Shown here: one piece after another, positions 27,314 to 35,568 of the stretch
Layout of the letters: each line of letters opens with the position of its first letter
Position numbering within the stretch: the stretch's first letter is position 1
Source: Tritonibacter litoralis
Lineage (GTDB): Bacteria; Pseudomonadota; Alphaproteobacteria; Rhodobacterales; Rhodobacteraceae
Direction of reading: 5' to 3'
Assembly (NCBI RefSeq): GCF_009496005.1
Contig: NZ_WIBF01000003.1
Location: 248,001-312,000, forward strand
DNA length: 64,000 bases
The notes under the pieces: model-generated
Database searches by the model: none
The model's input: only the letters and a program-made list of their open reading frames with translations
Told to the model about the DNA's origin: nothing
Program-made: the position numbers and the translations under genes

Positions 27314-27457
27314 CGTTCTCTTTCATCCGGACTTTAACCGTCGGCTCTGGCCTCTCACCAGATCTGCTGACACTTGAACCTGTGGTTCAAGCCGCTCGCG
27401 GGCTTACGGGTCATGCCCGCATACCGCCGGTGGGGAATTTCACCCCGCCCTGAGAAC
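27314..27457 (-). promoter_or_regulatory. FMN riboswitch (RFN element) upstream of ribH2
   Basis: Read on the minus strand from 27457, the conserved RFN blocks appear in order: GTTCTCAGGGCGGGGTGAAA, TTCCCCACCGGCGGTA, then AGCCCGCGAGCG, then CAGCAGATCTGGTGAGA and GCCAGAGCCGACGGTTAAAG, closing with AGTCCGGATGAAAGAGAACG. The variable arm CTTGAACC-N-GGTTCAAG is also visible. It lies about 80 nt before ribH2. FMN binding should lower ribH2 expression; whether by termination or by hiding the ribosome site is not clear. Confidence 0.95.
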
Positions 27458-27605
27458 GGCGAGACCCTGCCAAGCTTTGGGTCAAATTGCAAGAGATATC
27501 CGGATGTTTGACTGTGCTATCACTGAAACGCGATGTGCAGAAACAGGCGGTGGTTGTTTTTGTGGCGACGCCTAACCTAGGGCCACCGAATCAGGAGGTT
27601 TACAC

Positions 27606-28202
27606 ATGCGTCTCTACTACGCGTCGGCGTCGCCCTATGTACGCAAGGTCAATGTTGTCTTGCAGGAAACCGGTCAAATGGAGGAGGTTGAGCGCGTCAC
27701 GGTTATGACCACGCCATTAAACCCAGCCGAAGTGCTGCAGGCCGCGAATCCCATTTCCAAGATCCCCGCTTTGGAGCGCCCGGATGGGCCGACATTGTAT
27801 GACAGCCGCGTCATTTGTGAGTTTTTGAACGAACGTGCCGCAGCGTCGCTTTATGCGCGGGGTTGGGAGAGCAAGATTCTGGAAGCCACGGGCGATGCCA
27901 TCTCGGACGCCGCTGTGTTGATGTCCTATGAAAAACGCATGCGTCCCGAGGAAAAAGTCTGGGATGGCTGGCTTGGCGCACAATCGGCCAAAATACTTGA
28001 CGTCAGTGCTGCGTTGACTGCGCGCTGGATGAGCCATCTGCAAGGGCCTTTGGATATTGGGCAAATTGCTGTTGGCTGCGCATTGGACTATGTGGACTTC
28101 CGTCATCCCGAAGTGGATTGGCGCAGCGGAAATGACCAGCTGGCGGCGTGGCATGCTCAATTTTTGGAAAAGCCTAGCATGGCAGCGACGAAACCAGCCT
28201 AA
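27606..28202 (+). CDS. Glutathione S-transferase family protein
   Basis: A 198-residue GST-fold protein. The N-terminal thioredoxin-like half has SASPYVRKVNVVLQETG, NPISKIPALERPDG with the cis-Pro, and YDSRVICEFLNE for glutathione gamma-glutamyl binding. The helical half follows. The active residue is probably Ser or Tyr near residue 9. It resembles YibF-like GSTs. AGGAGG lies 8 bp before the ATG. Function unknown; not obviously linked to petA downstream, which has a 226-bp leader. Confidence 0.88.
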   Translation: MRLYYASASPYVRKVNVVLQETGQMEEVERVTVMTTPLNPAEVLQAANPISKIPALERPDGPTLYDSRVICEFLNERAAASLYARGWESKILEATGDAISDAAVLMSYEKRMRPEEKVWDGWLGAQSAKILDVSAALTARWMSHLQGPLDIGQIAVGCALDYVDFRHPEVDWRSGNDQLAAWHAQFLEKPSMAATKPA

Positions 28203-28428
28203 TCAGCGAAAAAAAAGCGTTTTGGGGGTTGAAGTGGCATTAAAGACTCATCAAATAGGCGACGTGACTTCGTCTGTCTGTGAATGAAACGCCACATTGC
28301 GCCCCCTGCGCGGGTTTGACCGCTAGACGAATAGCCTTCTCCAATATAGACACCCGCTGAGGCACTGCCTTAAGTGGTGGTGTGCGCGCATGTTTGCCCT
28401 AAGCGGGCGCTTGAATTGGAGAAGCCTC

Positions 28429-28986
28429 GTGTCCCACGCAGAAGATACCGAAGGAACCCGCAGAGATTTCCTCTATTATGCCACCGCAGGTGCTGGTGCC
28501 GTTACGGCCGGCGCTGCGATTTGGCCCTTGGTTAACCAGATGAACCCTTCGGCCGACGTTCAGGCCCTGTCCTCGATTTTCGTGGATATCAGTGGTGTAG
28601 AGGTCGGAACCCAGATTTCCGTTATGTTCCTGGGCAAGCCGGTGTTTATTCGCCGCCGTACCCAAGAAGAGATCGACGAAGCCCGGGCCGTTGACCTGGC
28701 TGAGCTGCCCGATGGCGTTGCGCGCAATGCCAACAAGGGTGAAGTGGACGCGTCCGACGAAAACCGTTCCATGGACGAGGCCGGTGAATGGCTGGTGATG
28801 ATGGGCGTGTGCACCCACCTGGGTTGCGTACCCTTGGGAGATGCCGGTGATTTCCACGGTTGGTTCTGCCCCTGCCACGGGTCGCACTACGACACGGCTG
28901 GCCGGATCCGCAAAGGCCCCGCGCCCGAGAACCTGCCGGTGCCTGTCGCCGAGTTCATCGACGCAAACACTCTCAAGCTCGGTTAA
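28429..28986 (+). CDS. petA: Ubiquinol-cytochrome c reductase Rieske iron-sulfur subunit
   Basis: Electron carrier of the bc1 complex. The GTG start at 28429 has GGAG seven bases upstream and gives [20 protein letters not shown], containing a Tat-like RRDF motif before one membrane anchor. The 185-residue protein binds a 2Fe-2S cluster through CTHLGC (C128, H130, C133) and CPCHGS (C147, C149, H150); C133 and C149 are placed to form the usual disulfide. It begins the petABC operon, with petB 16 bp downstream. The upstream ATG at 28390 lacks a ribosome site. Confidence 0.97.
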   Translation: MSHAEDTEGTRRDFLYYATAGAGAVTAGAAIWPLVNQMNPSADVQALSSIFVDISGVEVGTQISVMFLGKPVFIRRRTQEEIDEARAVDLAELPDGVARNANKGEVDASDENRSMDEAGEWLVMMGVCTHLGCVPLGDAGDFHGWFCPCHGSHYDTAGRIRKGPAPENLPVPVAEFIDANTLKLG

Positions 28987-29002
28987 AGGAGGAGGTCGCT
29001 AG

Positions 29003-30331
29003 ATGTCTGGTATCCCGCACGACCATTACGAGCCGAAATCTGGAGCAGAAAAGTGGCTGCACAGCCGCCTGCCCATCGTCGGCCTGATCTATGACACCAT
29101 CATGATCCCCACCCCAAAAAACCTGAATTGGTGGTGGATCTGGGGCATCGTTCTGGCATTCTGCCTGGTGCTGCAAATTGTCACCGGTATCATCCTGGTG
29201 ATGCACTATACCCCGCATGTTGACATGGCCTTTGCCAGCATCGAACACATCATGCGCAATGTGAACGGCGGTCATATGATCCGCTATGTCCACATGAACG
29301 GCGCATCCTTGTTCTTTGTGGCCGTTTACATTCACATTTTCCGTGGCCTTTTCTACGGCTCTTACAAGGCACCGCGTGAGATCACGTGGATTGTCGGCAT
29401 GCTGATCTATCTCTTGATGATGGGCACCGCGTTTATGGGCTACGTTCTGCCCTGGGGTCAGATGTCCTTCTGGGGCGCGACCGTGATCACCGGTCTGTTT
29501 GGCGCGATCCCGTTCATTGGTGAGCCGATCCAAACCCTGCTGTTGGGTGGTCCTGCGGTGGATAACGCCACGCTGAACCGCTTCTTCTCGCTGCACTACC
29601 TGCTGCCGTTTGTGATTGCTGCACTGGTCATCGTCCACATCTGGGCGTTCCATACCACCGGCAACAACAACCCAACCGGTGTTGATGTGCGCAAAGGGTC
29701 CAAGGAAGAAGCGGAAAAAGACACGCTGCCGTTCTGGCCGTATTTTGTGATCAAGGATTTCCTGGGTCTGGCCGTTGTTCTGGTTGTCTTCTGGGCCATC
29801 GTTGGCTTTATGCCGAACTACCTGGGCCACCCGGACAACTATATCGAAGCAAACCCGCTGGTCACACCGGCGCACATCGTTCCGGAATGGTACTTCCTGC
29901 CGTTTTACGCGATCCTGCGTGCCTTTACGGGTGAAGTCTGGGTGGTGCAATTTGCCTCCTTCATCACCGGCGGCATTGTAGATGCCAAGTTCTTTGGTGT
30001 GCTTGCGATGTTTGGCGCAATCATCGCCATGGCGCTGGCCCCTTGGCTGGACACCTCAATGGTGCGTTCGGGCAAGTATCGTCCGCAGTTCAAATGGTGG
30101 TTCCTGCTGCTGGTCATCGACTTCTTTGCCCTGATGTGGCTGGGGGCGATGCCTGCAGAAGAGCCCTATGCCTCGCTGTCGCTGATCGCATCGGCCTATT
30201 GGTTCGGCTACTTCTTTGTCATCCTGCCGCTTCTGGGCGTGATCGAGAAACCCGAGGCCCAGCCCGCCACAATCGAAGAAGATTTCGACGCCCACTATGG
30301 CAAGAAATCCGAAGCTACTCCTGCTGAGTAA
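29003..30331 (+). CDS. petB: Cytochrome b of the bc1 complex
   Basis: Membrane core of ubiquinol:cytochrome c oxidoreductase, 442 residues with eight expected helices. Heme-ligand regions are visible: [19 protein letters not shown] in helix B and [20 protein letters not shown] in helix D, each with paired His. The quinol-oxidation motif is PEWY ([15 protein letters not shown]). AGGAGG precedes the ATG. Second gene of petABC; the C-terminal tail is acidic and short. Confidence 0.98.
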   Translation: MSGIPHDHYEPKSGAEKWLHSRLPIVGLIYDTIMIPTPKNLNWWWIWGIVLAFCLVLQIVTGIILVMHYTPHVDMAFASIEHIMRNVNGGHMIRYVHMNGASLFFVAVYIHIFRGLFYGSYKAPREITWIVGMLIYLLMMGTAFMGYVLPWGQMSFWGATVITGLFGAIPFIGEPIQTLLLGGPAVDNATLNRFFSLHYLLPFVIAALVIVHIWAFHTTGNNNPTGVDVRKGSKEEAEKDTLPFWPYFVIKDFLGLAVVLVVFWAIVGFMPNYLGHPDNYIEANPLVTPAHIVPEWYFLPFYAILRAFTGEVWVVQFASFITGGIVDAKFFGVLAMFGAIIAMALAPWLDTSMVRSGKYRPQFKWWFLLLVIDFFALMWLGAMPAEEPYASLSLIASAYWFGYFFVILPLLGVIEKPEAQPATIEEDFDAHYGKKSEATPAE

Positions 30332-30349
30332 GAAGAAGGACAGCTACCT

Positions 30350-31144
30350 ATGTTGAAGAAACTTGCAACCGGTGCTGCTTTTGCCTTGGCACTCATCCCT
30401 GCTGCTGCCTTTGCAGCAGGCGGTGGGGAGCAGCATATCGAGGATTTCTCCTTCTCGTTTGAGGGTCCGTTTGGCTCCTATGATCAAAACCAGCTGCAGC
30501 GTGGTCTGCAGATCTACACCGAGGTCTGCTCTGCCTGCCACGGTTTGAAACTGGTTCCGATCCGTACCCTGGCGGACGAGGGCGGCCCAAATCTGCCGGA
30601 TGATCAGGTTCGCGCTTATGCGGCTGAGAATTTCTCGGTCTATGATGCGGAGCTGGACGAAGACCGCCCGGCCAAGCCTACCGATAATTTCCCGGTCAAT
30701 GACGCGCTTGGCGCGCCTGATCTGAGCTTGATGGCCAAAGCTCGCGCAGGCTTCCACGGTCCTTATGGGCTTGGTCTGAACCAGCTGTTCAAAGGCATGG
30801 GCGGGGCGGAATACATCGCCTCGCTGATGACCGGCTACACAGGGAAGACCAAGGAAGAGGCGGGCACGACGTTCTATGAGAACACCGCTTTCCCGGGTGG
30901 TTGGATCTCTATGGCGCCGCCGTTGGATGACGAACAGGTTGAGTTCATCGATGGTCATGCCAATGACGTGCATCACCTGGCTGAAGATGTCTCAGCGTTT
31001 CTGATGTGGACTGCAGAACCCAAGATGATGGCGCGTAAACAGGCTGGTCTGACCGGCGTGTTGTTCCTGACTATCTTGTCGGTCCTGCTGTACCTGACGA
31101 ACAAGCGTTTGTGGGCACCGCATAAAGGTAAAAAGACCTCTTAA
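30350..31144 (+). CDS. petC: Cytochrome c1 of the bc1 complex
   Basis: Passes electrons from the Rieske protein to cytochrome c on the periplasmic side. The 264-residue precursor has a signal peptide ([20 protein letters not shown], then FAA), heme-attachment motif CSACH at residues 60-64, the axial Met in [10 protein letters not shown] (M188) and a C-terminal anchor helix ([14 protein letters not shown]). It lies 18 bp after petB and ends the operon before a strong terminator. Confidence 0.98.
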   Translation: MLKKLATGAAFALALIPAAAFAAGGGEQHIEDFSFSFEGPFGSYDQNQLQRGLQIYTEVCSACHGLKLVPIRTLADEGGPNLPDDQVRAYAAENFSVYDAELDEDRPAKPTDNFPVNDALGAPDLSLMAKARAGFHGPYGLGLNQLFKGMGGAEYIASLMTGYTGKTKEEAGTTFYENTAFPGGWISMAPPLDDEQVEFIDGHANDVHHLAEDVSAFLMWTAEPKMMARKQAGLTGVLFLTILSVLLYLTNKRLWAPHKGKKTS

Positions 31145-31174
31145 TGCCTCTTGTTTTAGAGTTATAAAAACAAG

Positions 31175-31206
31175 CCCCCGCGAGCATCGCTCGCGGGGGT
31201 TTTCGT
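31175..31206 (+). terminator. Intrinsic terminator after petC
   Basis: Eleven-pair stem CCCCCGCGAGC / GCTCGCGGGGG with an ATC loop, then TTTTCGTTCT. It closes petABC. Confidence 0.93.
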
Positions 31207-31255
31207 TCTATTGAGGTCGTTCTTGACCAGAAAGTTAGGCAGATGTTGCGTGGTG

Positions 31256-32233
31256 TTAGACGATGATCAGGTCGTCGGCCAGGTCCGCTGTGCTGTCCAA
31301 ATTTTCCAAGATCAACTCATTGTCGCCAAAATCTAGGACCAGCTGTCCGTCCCGCACAGTTCCAAACATATCGACAACTTCTTGTGCAGTTAGATCACCT
31401 TCCCAGAGATCATCATCCAGTACAATTTTATCTGCACCCAGTTCAAAATCGGTGATGGTATCTTGACCATATCCATCAGAGAAGATGAATTCGTCCGAGC
31501 CGTTGCCACCGGTCAGGATATCATTGCCGCGTCCACCATCCAATGTGTCGCGTGCAACGCCGCCGTCGAGCATGTCGTTGCCTCTGCCGCCGCTGAGGTC
31601 ATCACGCCCGCGCTGGCCGTTCAGAATATCGTCTCCGACTCCACCGCGCAGAGCATCATTCCCCGAGTTCCCGAACAGTTGGTCGTCGCCGCCGCCGCCG
31701 CGTATCGTGTCACGCCCACTTCCAGCCCGAACGATGTCATCCCCTGCGCCAGTAAAGGCAACATCATTGCCCCCACCGAGATTGAATGTGTCGTTCCCGG
31801 AAAAATCTAAGGCACCTCCCCTGCGGATAAGGTCCGCCTGATCACTGCCGTTGATTGTGAAATCTTCGTCCGACAGCGCTTCGATCACTTTTTCTGGTGT
31901 CAGAACGGCAACTCCGGGGTTTCCCGAGGCGAGTAATATAGCCTGTTCGTAAAGGCTAGAAATGTCGATATCCAGGTCACTGAAATGCAGCGCTTCCCCC
32001 GTAAAGGATGTTCCGTCGTTTGTTTGTATCTCTGTTAAGGATATGTCGCTGATGGTTCCGACAACAGGTGTTACGATCCCTTCTCCAAAGTCTGTACCGG
32101 TCAAAACTGTGGATTCAAGGGAGCCCTGGGGTATAATGGTGCCTTCGTTAAAGACAACCAGCCCTCCTGTCAGGTCGTCAACGATCCGAGAGAAAAGTCT
32201 ATTAAAGTTGCCACTTAGGTCAATCGTCGGCAT
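31256..32233 (-). CDS. RTX repeat calcium-binding protein, probable type I secretion substrate
   Basis: A 325-residue protein without a signal peptide and without any visible cysteine. The first 120 or so residues are not recognised. About eleven glycine-aspartate nonapeptides follow (for example GNDILTGGN and GDDILNGQR, about residues 140-255), which fold as a calcium-binding beta roll. The C-terminal block YGQDTITDFELGADKI and the hydrophobic end LADDLIIV fit a type I secretion signal. No ABC exporter, membrane-fusion or TolC-like gene is near. It is a single gene flanked by low-content DNA. Function of the N-terminal part is unknown; adhesion or structural roles are possible. Confidence 0.85.
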   Translation of the reverse strand: MPTIDLSGNFNRLFSRIVDDLTGGLVVFNEGTIIPQGSLESTVLTGTDFGEGIVTPVVGTISDISLTEIQTNDGTSFTGEALHFSDLDIDISSLYEQAILLASGNPGVAVLTPEKVIEALSDEDFTINGSDQADLIRRGGALDFSGNDTFNLGGGNDVAFTGAGDDIVRAGSGRDTIRGGGGDDQLFGNSGNDALRGGVGDDILNGQRGRDDLSGGRGNDMLDGGVARDTLDGGRGNDILTGGNGSDEFIFSDGYGQDTITDFELGADKIVLDDDLWEGDLTAQEVVDMFGTVRDGQLVLDFGDNELILENLDSTADLADDLIIV

Positions 32234-32642
32234 GAAAAATCTCCGATATAGAAAACAAAATAATATCCTATATACAAAGCTTTGCCGATAAAATGGGCAA
32301 ATAAACTAATTGTGATGTTTGGAAGTGATCTAAAAAAATTTCACGCAGTTTGCGGTCTTTAATAATTTGCTATCTTAAGTGGAAAAATCAAAATAGATTT
32401 TATGCAGTAAATTCAAATTATAAGGTTGCCTTGCTGAAACCAACAAAGAGCTTTGAACGTTTCGCGCAAAATTTTGGTCAAAGTGACGGCTTCCATGCGC
32501 TTCTCTCGCGCAGGATGCTGGTCGAGAGTTAAAGCAATGTACGTTTCGCCAGGAGGCATAAATCGGTTGCCAACATTGATCTGCCGCCGGTTGAAGCCTC
32601 ACGAAGAAAGGGTGTCTGTGCCGACGGAGACGTTTTACCGTG
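32234..32642. other. Gene-free, A+T-rich spacer between the RTX gene and mtaB
   Basis: About 400 bp with no supported gene. It should carry the promoter of the RTX gene at its left edge. Short open frames on the plus strand have no ribosome site and no recognisable product. Confidence 0.6.
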
Positions 32643-33899
32643 TCACACGGTCAATTGCTTTCCATCGGTGCCGGTAATCTTTGCTTGAACCACCGCACCT
32701 TCAGTTTGAGACTTGGTAAACCTCACCTCTGTGAATTGCTCCGTGCGGCCCATATGAGAGTTTTCCATCAAAATAGAATGGGTGCGTCCTATTTGGTTCT
32801 GCAAGTGCAGTCGGACCTGCGCCTCTCCGATCTCACGCAGGCGCGCAGCGCGTTTCTTGATCACTGTTCCATCCACCTGATTGGGGATCTTGGCTGCGGG
32901 CGTTCCCTCGCGTTTGGAATAGGGGAAAACATGCAGCCAAGTGAGGTCGCATTCCGTTACCAGTTTCAACGCGTTCTCAAAATGGGCATCCGTCTCGGTC
33001 GGGAAGCCTGCGATGATATCCGCGCCAAAGGTCATGTCAGGGCGCAGCCGGCGGGCGTCTTCGCAGAAGCGGATGGCATCATCGCGGAGGTGACGGCGGG
33101 CCATGCGTTTGAGAATCAGGTCGTCGCCATGTTGCAGCGACAGATGCAGATGCGGCATCAGGCGGGGTTCGGTTGCGATCGCTTGCATCAGATTCTCATC
33201 CACTTCGATTGAATCGATGGATGAGATCCGCAGACGCGGCAGGTCTGGCACCAGCTTGAGGATACGCATCACCAGATCGCCCAATTTGGGCTGTGCTGGC
33301 AGGTCCGCGCCCCAGGAGGTGAGATCCACACCGGTTAAGACCACCTCGTTAAAGCCTTTGTCTACCAGGCGCTTGATTTGATCCACCACAACACCTGCGG
33401 GGACCGAGCGGGAATTGCCGCGGCCGTAGGGGATAATGCAGAAGGTGCAGCGGTGATCACACCCGTTTTGCACCTGCACATAGGCCCGGCTGCGGGTGCC
33501 AAAGCCGTCAATCAGATGGCTGGCGGTTTCCGTCACCGACATGATGTCATTGACCTGCACCTTTTCGGTGGTGCCAATAAAATCGGTGGCCATGTTCTGC
33601 CAGGTTTCCGGCTGCATCTTCTCGGTATTGCCGATGACCTTGTCGACCTCACCCATTTGGGCAAAGGTCTCGGGCTCTGTCTGTGCTGCGCAGCCGGTGA
33701 CGATGATCTGCGCATCTGGGTTTTCGCGGCGCAGTTTGCGAATCTCTTGCCGTGCTTTGCGCACGGCTTCGGCTGTGACAGCGCAGGTGTTCACAATCAC
33801 CGCATTGTCGAGGCCCGCGGCCTGGCTCAGCTCCTTCATCGCCTCGGTCTCATAGGCGTTGAGGCGGCAGCCCAACGTAGTGAATTTCGGCGCGCTCAT
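32643..33899 (-). CDS. mtaB: tRNA t6A37 methylthiotransferase MtaB
   Basis: Radical-SAM enzyme that adds a methylthio group to t6A at position 37 of tRNA. The 418-residue protein has the N-terminal UPF0004 domain with cluster cysteines (TLGCRLNAYE, VNTCAVTAEA, VTGCAAQ), the radical-SAM motif CDHRCTFC near residue 146, and a C-terminal TRAM-like tail. MtaB is preferred over MiaB or RimO because of the short GCRLNAYE start. Its ATG overlaps the dapF stop by 4 bp. Confidence 0.94.
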   Translation of the reverse strand: MSAPKFTTLGCRLNAYETEAMKELSQAAGLDNAVIVNTCAVTAEAVRKARQEIRKLRRENPDAQIIVTGCAAQTEPETFAQMGEVDKVIGNTEKMQPETWQNMATDFIGTTEKVQVNDIMSVTETASHLIDGFGTRSRAYVQVQNGCDHRCTFCIIPYGRGNSRSVPAGVVVDQIKRLVDKGFNEVVLTGVDLTSWGADLPAQPKLGDLVMRILKLVPDLPRLRISSIDSIEVDENLMQAIATEPRLMPHLHLSLQHGDDLILKRMARRHLRDDAIRFCEDARRLRPDMTFGADIIAGFPTETDAHFENALKLVTECDLTWLHVFPYSKREGTPAAKIPNQVDGTVIKKRAARLREIGEAQVRLHLQNQIGRTHSILMENSHMGRTEQFTEVRFTKSQTEGAVVQAKITGTDGKQLTV

Positions 33900-34738
33900 G
33901 CGAGACTGTCCAAGAAGTCTTGGGTGAAAGTGCCGTTGCAGACATGCATGGTTTCGCCCGTCATCCAGACGCCATCGTCGCGCCAGTCAATCCACAGGGT
34001 GCCGCCGTCCAGATCGATCTGAACCTTGTGCCCGGTCAGACCCCGGCGTGCCGCCGCAACAGCGGTGGCACAGGAGGAGGAACCTGAGGACAGCGTCACG
34101 CCCACGCCTCGTTCCCAGACCCGCATACGAATGTGATCGGGTCCGACGATATGGGCAATCTGCACATTGGTGCGTTCGGGGTACAAAGGGTGATGCTCGT
34201 AGCGCGGGCCAAACTCTTCAAGCGGGATACGGTCTGCGTCTTCGACAAAGAAGGTACAATGAGGATTGCCCATGCCTGTGGCGGTGGGTGAACCTTCAAT
34301 CGGCAGTTCCAGCGTATCGATGTCTTCGGCCAGCGGGATTTCATCCCAATTGAGCTGCGGTGGGCCCATATTGACGGATGTCAGCCCGGTGCCTGCCGCA
34401 ACTGCATAAAGGTCGCCGCGTTCGGTAGTCAGATGCAGACGGTCTGTGTCCAGGTCATCCATCAGATAGCGCGCAACACAGCGCGTGGCATTGCCACAGG
34501 CACCAGAGGTCGAGCCGTCTGCGTTATAAAAGGTCAGATGCGCGTCACCTTGCCCCTGGGAGATCACGGCAAGCTGGTCAAAGCCGATGCCAAACCGGCG
34601 GTGGCCGATTCCCTTCGCCATGGCCGGGGTAATGGGGAGATGCTGGTGGCGGGCGTCCACGACGACAAAATCATTGCCGAGCCCGTGCATCTTCATAAAG
34701 GGAAACTGGGTGTGTGCTACGCTGTTCATAAGCGGCAT
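33896..34738 (-). CDS. dapF: Diaminopimelate epimerase
   Basis: Converts LL- to meso-diaminopimelate for lysine and peptidoglycan. The 280-residue protein shows FMKMHGLGNDFVVVDAR and the two catalytic cysteines in ACGNATRC and GSSSCATA. An ATG three codons downstream (34729) is an equally good start; neither has a clear ribosome site. First gene of dapF-mtaB, with a 4-bp overlap. Confidence 0.96.
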   Translation of the reverse strand: MPLMNSVAHTQFPFMKMHGLGNDFVVVDARHQHLPITPAMAKGIGHRRFGIGFDQLAVISQGQGDAHLTFYNADGSTSGACGNATRCVARYLMDDLDTDRLHLTTERGDLYAVAAGTGLTSVNMGPPQLNWDEIPLAEDIDTLELPIEGSPTATGMGNPHCTFFVEDADRIPLEEFGPRYEHHPLYPERTNVQIAHIVGPDHIRMRVWERGVGVTLSSGSSSCATAVAAARRGLTGHKVQIDLDGGTLWIDWRDDGVWMTGETMHVCNGTFTQDFLDSLA

Positions 34739-34794
34739 ATAACGGGGCCAAACAGAGGAATCCAGCCTTTGGCAAAAAAGTTGAAAAAAAGGGG

Positions 34795-34823
34795 TTGACC
34801 CTATCCTGCATTATCCGTAGATA
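34795..34823 (+). promoter_or_regulatory. Sigma70-type promoter for tRNA-Lys
   Basis: TTGACC at 34795-34800 and TAGATA at 34818-34823 with 17-bp spacing, about 120 bp upstream of the tRNA. The run GGGGTTGACC is typical of strong tRNA promoters. Confidence 0.6.
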
Positions 34824-34945
34824 CGCCGCCTATCGGGACAGCGCGGCTGACTAAGCCACACCGTCCCAGCGCAAATTAAGTGGTTGAACTCCTTGGAGAA
34901 AACACTTAGACGAAGCGCACAGCAGCGATGCTAAACAAAGAGAGT

Positions 34946-35021
34946 GGGCCGTTAGCTCAGTTGGTAGAGCAACTGACTTTTAATCAGTGGGTCGCAGGTT
35001 CGAATCCTGCACGGCTCACCA
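34946..35021 (+). tRNA. tRNA-Lys (TTT)
   Basis: A 76-nt cloverleaf. Acceptor stem GGGCCGT pairs with ACGGCTC, D arm is TTAGCTCAGTTGGTAGAGCAA, anticodon loop CTTTTAA gives anticodon TTT, and the T arm is GCAGGTTCGAATCCTGC. Discriminator A and the CCA end are encoded. It is preceded by a sigma70-like promoter. Confidence 0.97.
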
Positions 35022-35568
35022 CTCCTTCAAAAATAATGGCAGTAATCTGCCTAGGAAATTGAGATCGCAGATCGATCCGATTTCCACAATTTCCGGGCAC
35101 AGAGTGCCGCGGTCTGTTGCGGTACAACTTCCTGGTTTTGTTGATTTCAGGGCCGGGTTTTGTGTTCCGTCTCTCAGGAGGAAAGTCATCGCTTTCTAAG
35201 CAGCGTGGCGGGCGCAGCGGGTTCTGTTGCAAAGCTTCGATAATTCTTCAAAAATCTATATAATAAAAATTGAATTTATTTGGTCAGGAAATCATTACCC
35301 TCATGGCGGTATCAATTTATTGTTAGAGACACATTCAATGGTTAAGGTCACTGCTGAATGGTTGGCGTCTAATGGTCGAAGCTCTTTGATCCGATAGTGT
35401 ACTGAAAAGTAATGGTTTTGTTGTTGCCGCGATTAGGGACCCGTTTCTATTTCGGGAATCACGCCAATTCTTAAACCTTCTCTTCTTTGAATACGTTGCC
35501 AATCAGCAGTTACGAAGGCGCTTTTGCGCAACGAATTTGACGAATTGATTGTTTGGGAGTGGTAAAAG
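35022..35568. other. Gene-free, A+T-rich spacer with a possible IS6-type end
   Basis: About 550 bp between tRNA-Lys and the RTX-protease gene with no supported gene. GGGTTCTGTTGCAAAG at 35219-35234 resembles the terminal inverted repeat of IS6-family elements, but no transposase or partner repeat was found. The right part is very A+T-rich and should carry the promoter of the downstream gene. Confidence 0.5.

Noticed and set aside
28316-28356. A sigma70 promoter for petA (TTGACC and TATAGA)
   Set aside because: The spacing is 23 bp, too long for a standard promoter.
28973-29950. A 325-codon open frame on the minus strand
   Set aside because: Antisense to petB, which is unmistakable. Shadow frame.
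31463-31841. Repetitive plus-strand frames and a possible DNA tandem repeat or CRISPR-like array
   Set aside because: The periodicity comes from the RTX nonapeptide codons of the minus-strand gene; units vary and there are no conserved spacers or repeats.
32453-32677. A 74-codon plus-strand frame in the spacer before mtaB
   Set aside because: No ribosome site, no recognisable product, and it runs into the 3' end of mtaB on the other strand.
34946-35021. tRNA-Lys as the attachment site of an integrated island
   Set aside because: No integrase gene and no second copy of the tRNA 3' end were found in the following 5 kb, so integration is not supported.
35219-35234. A complete IS6-family insertion sequence
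   Set aside because: Only one end-like sequence is present; no transposase gene or opposite repeat is seen nearby, so it is listed only as a possible relic.
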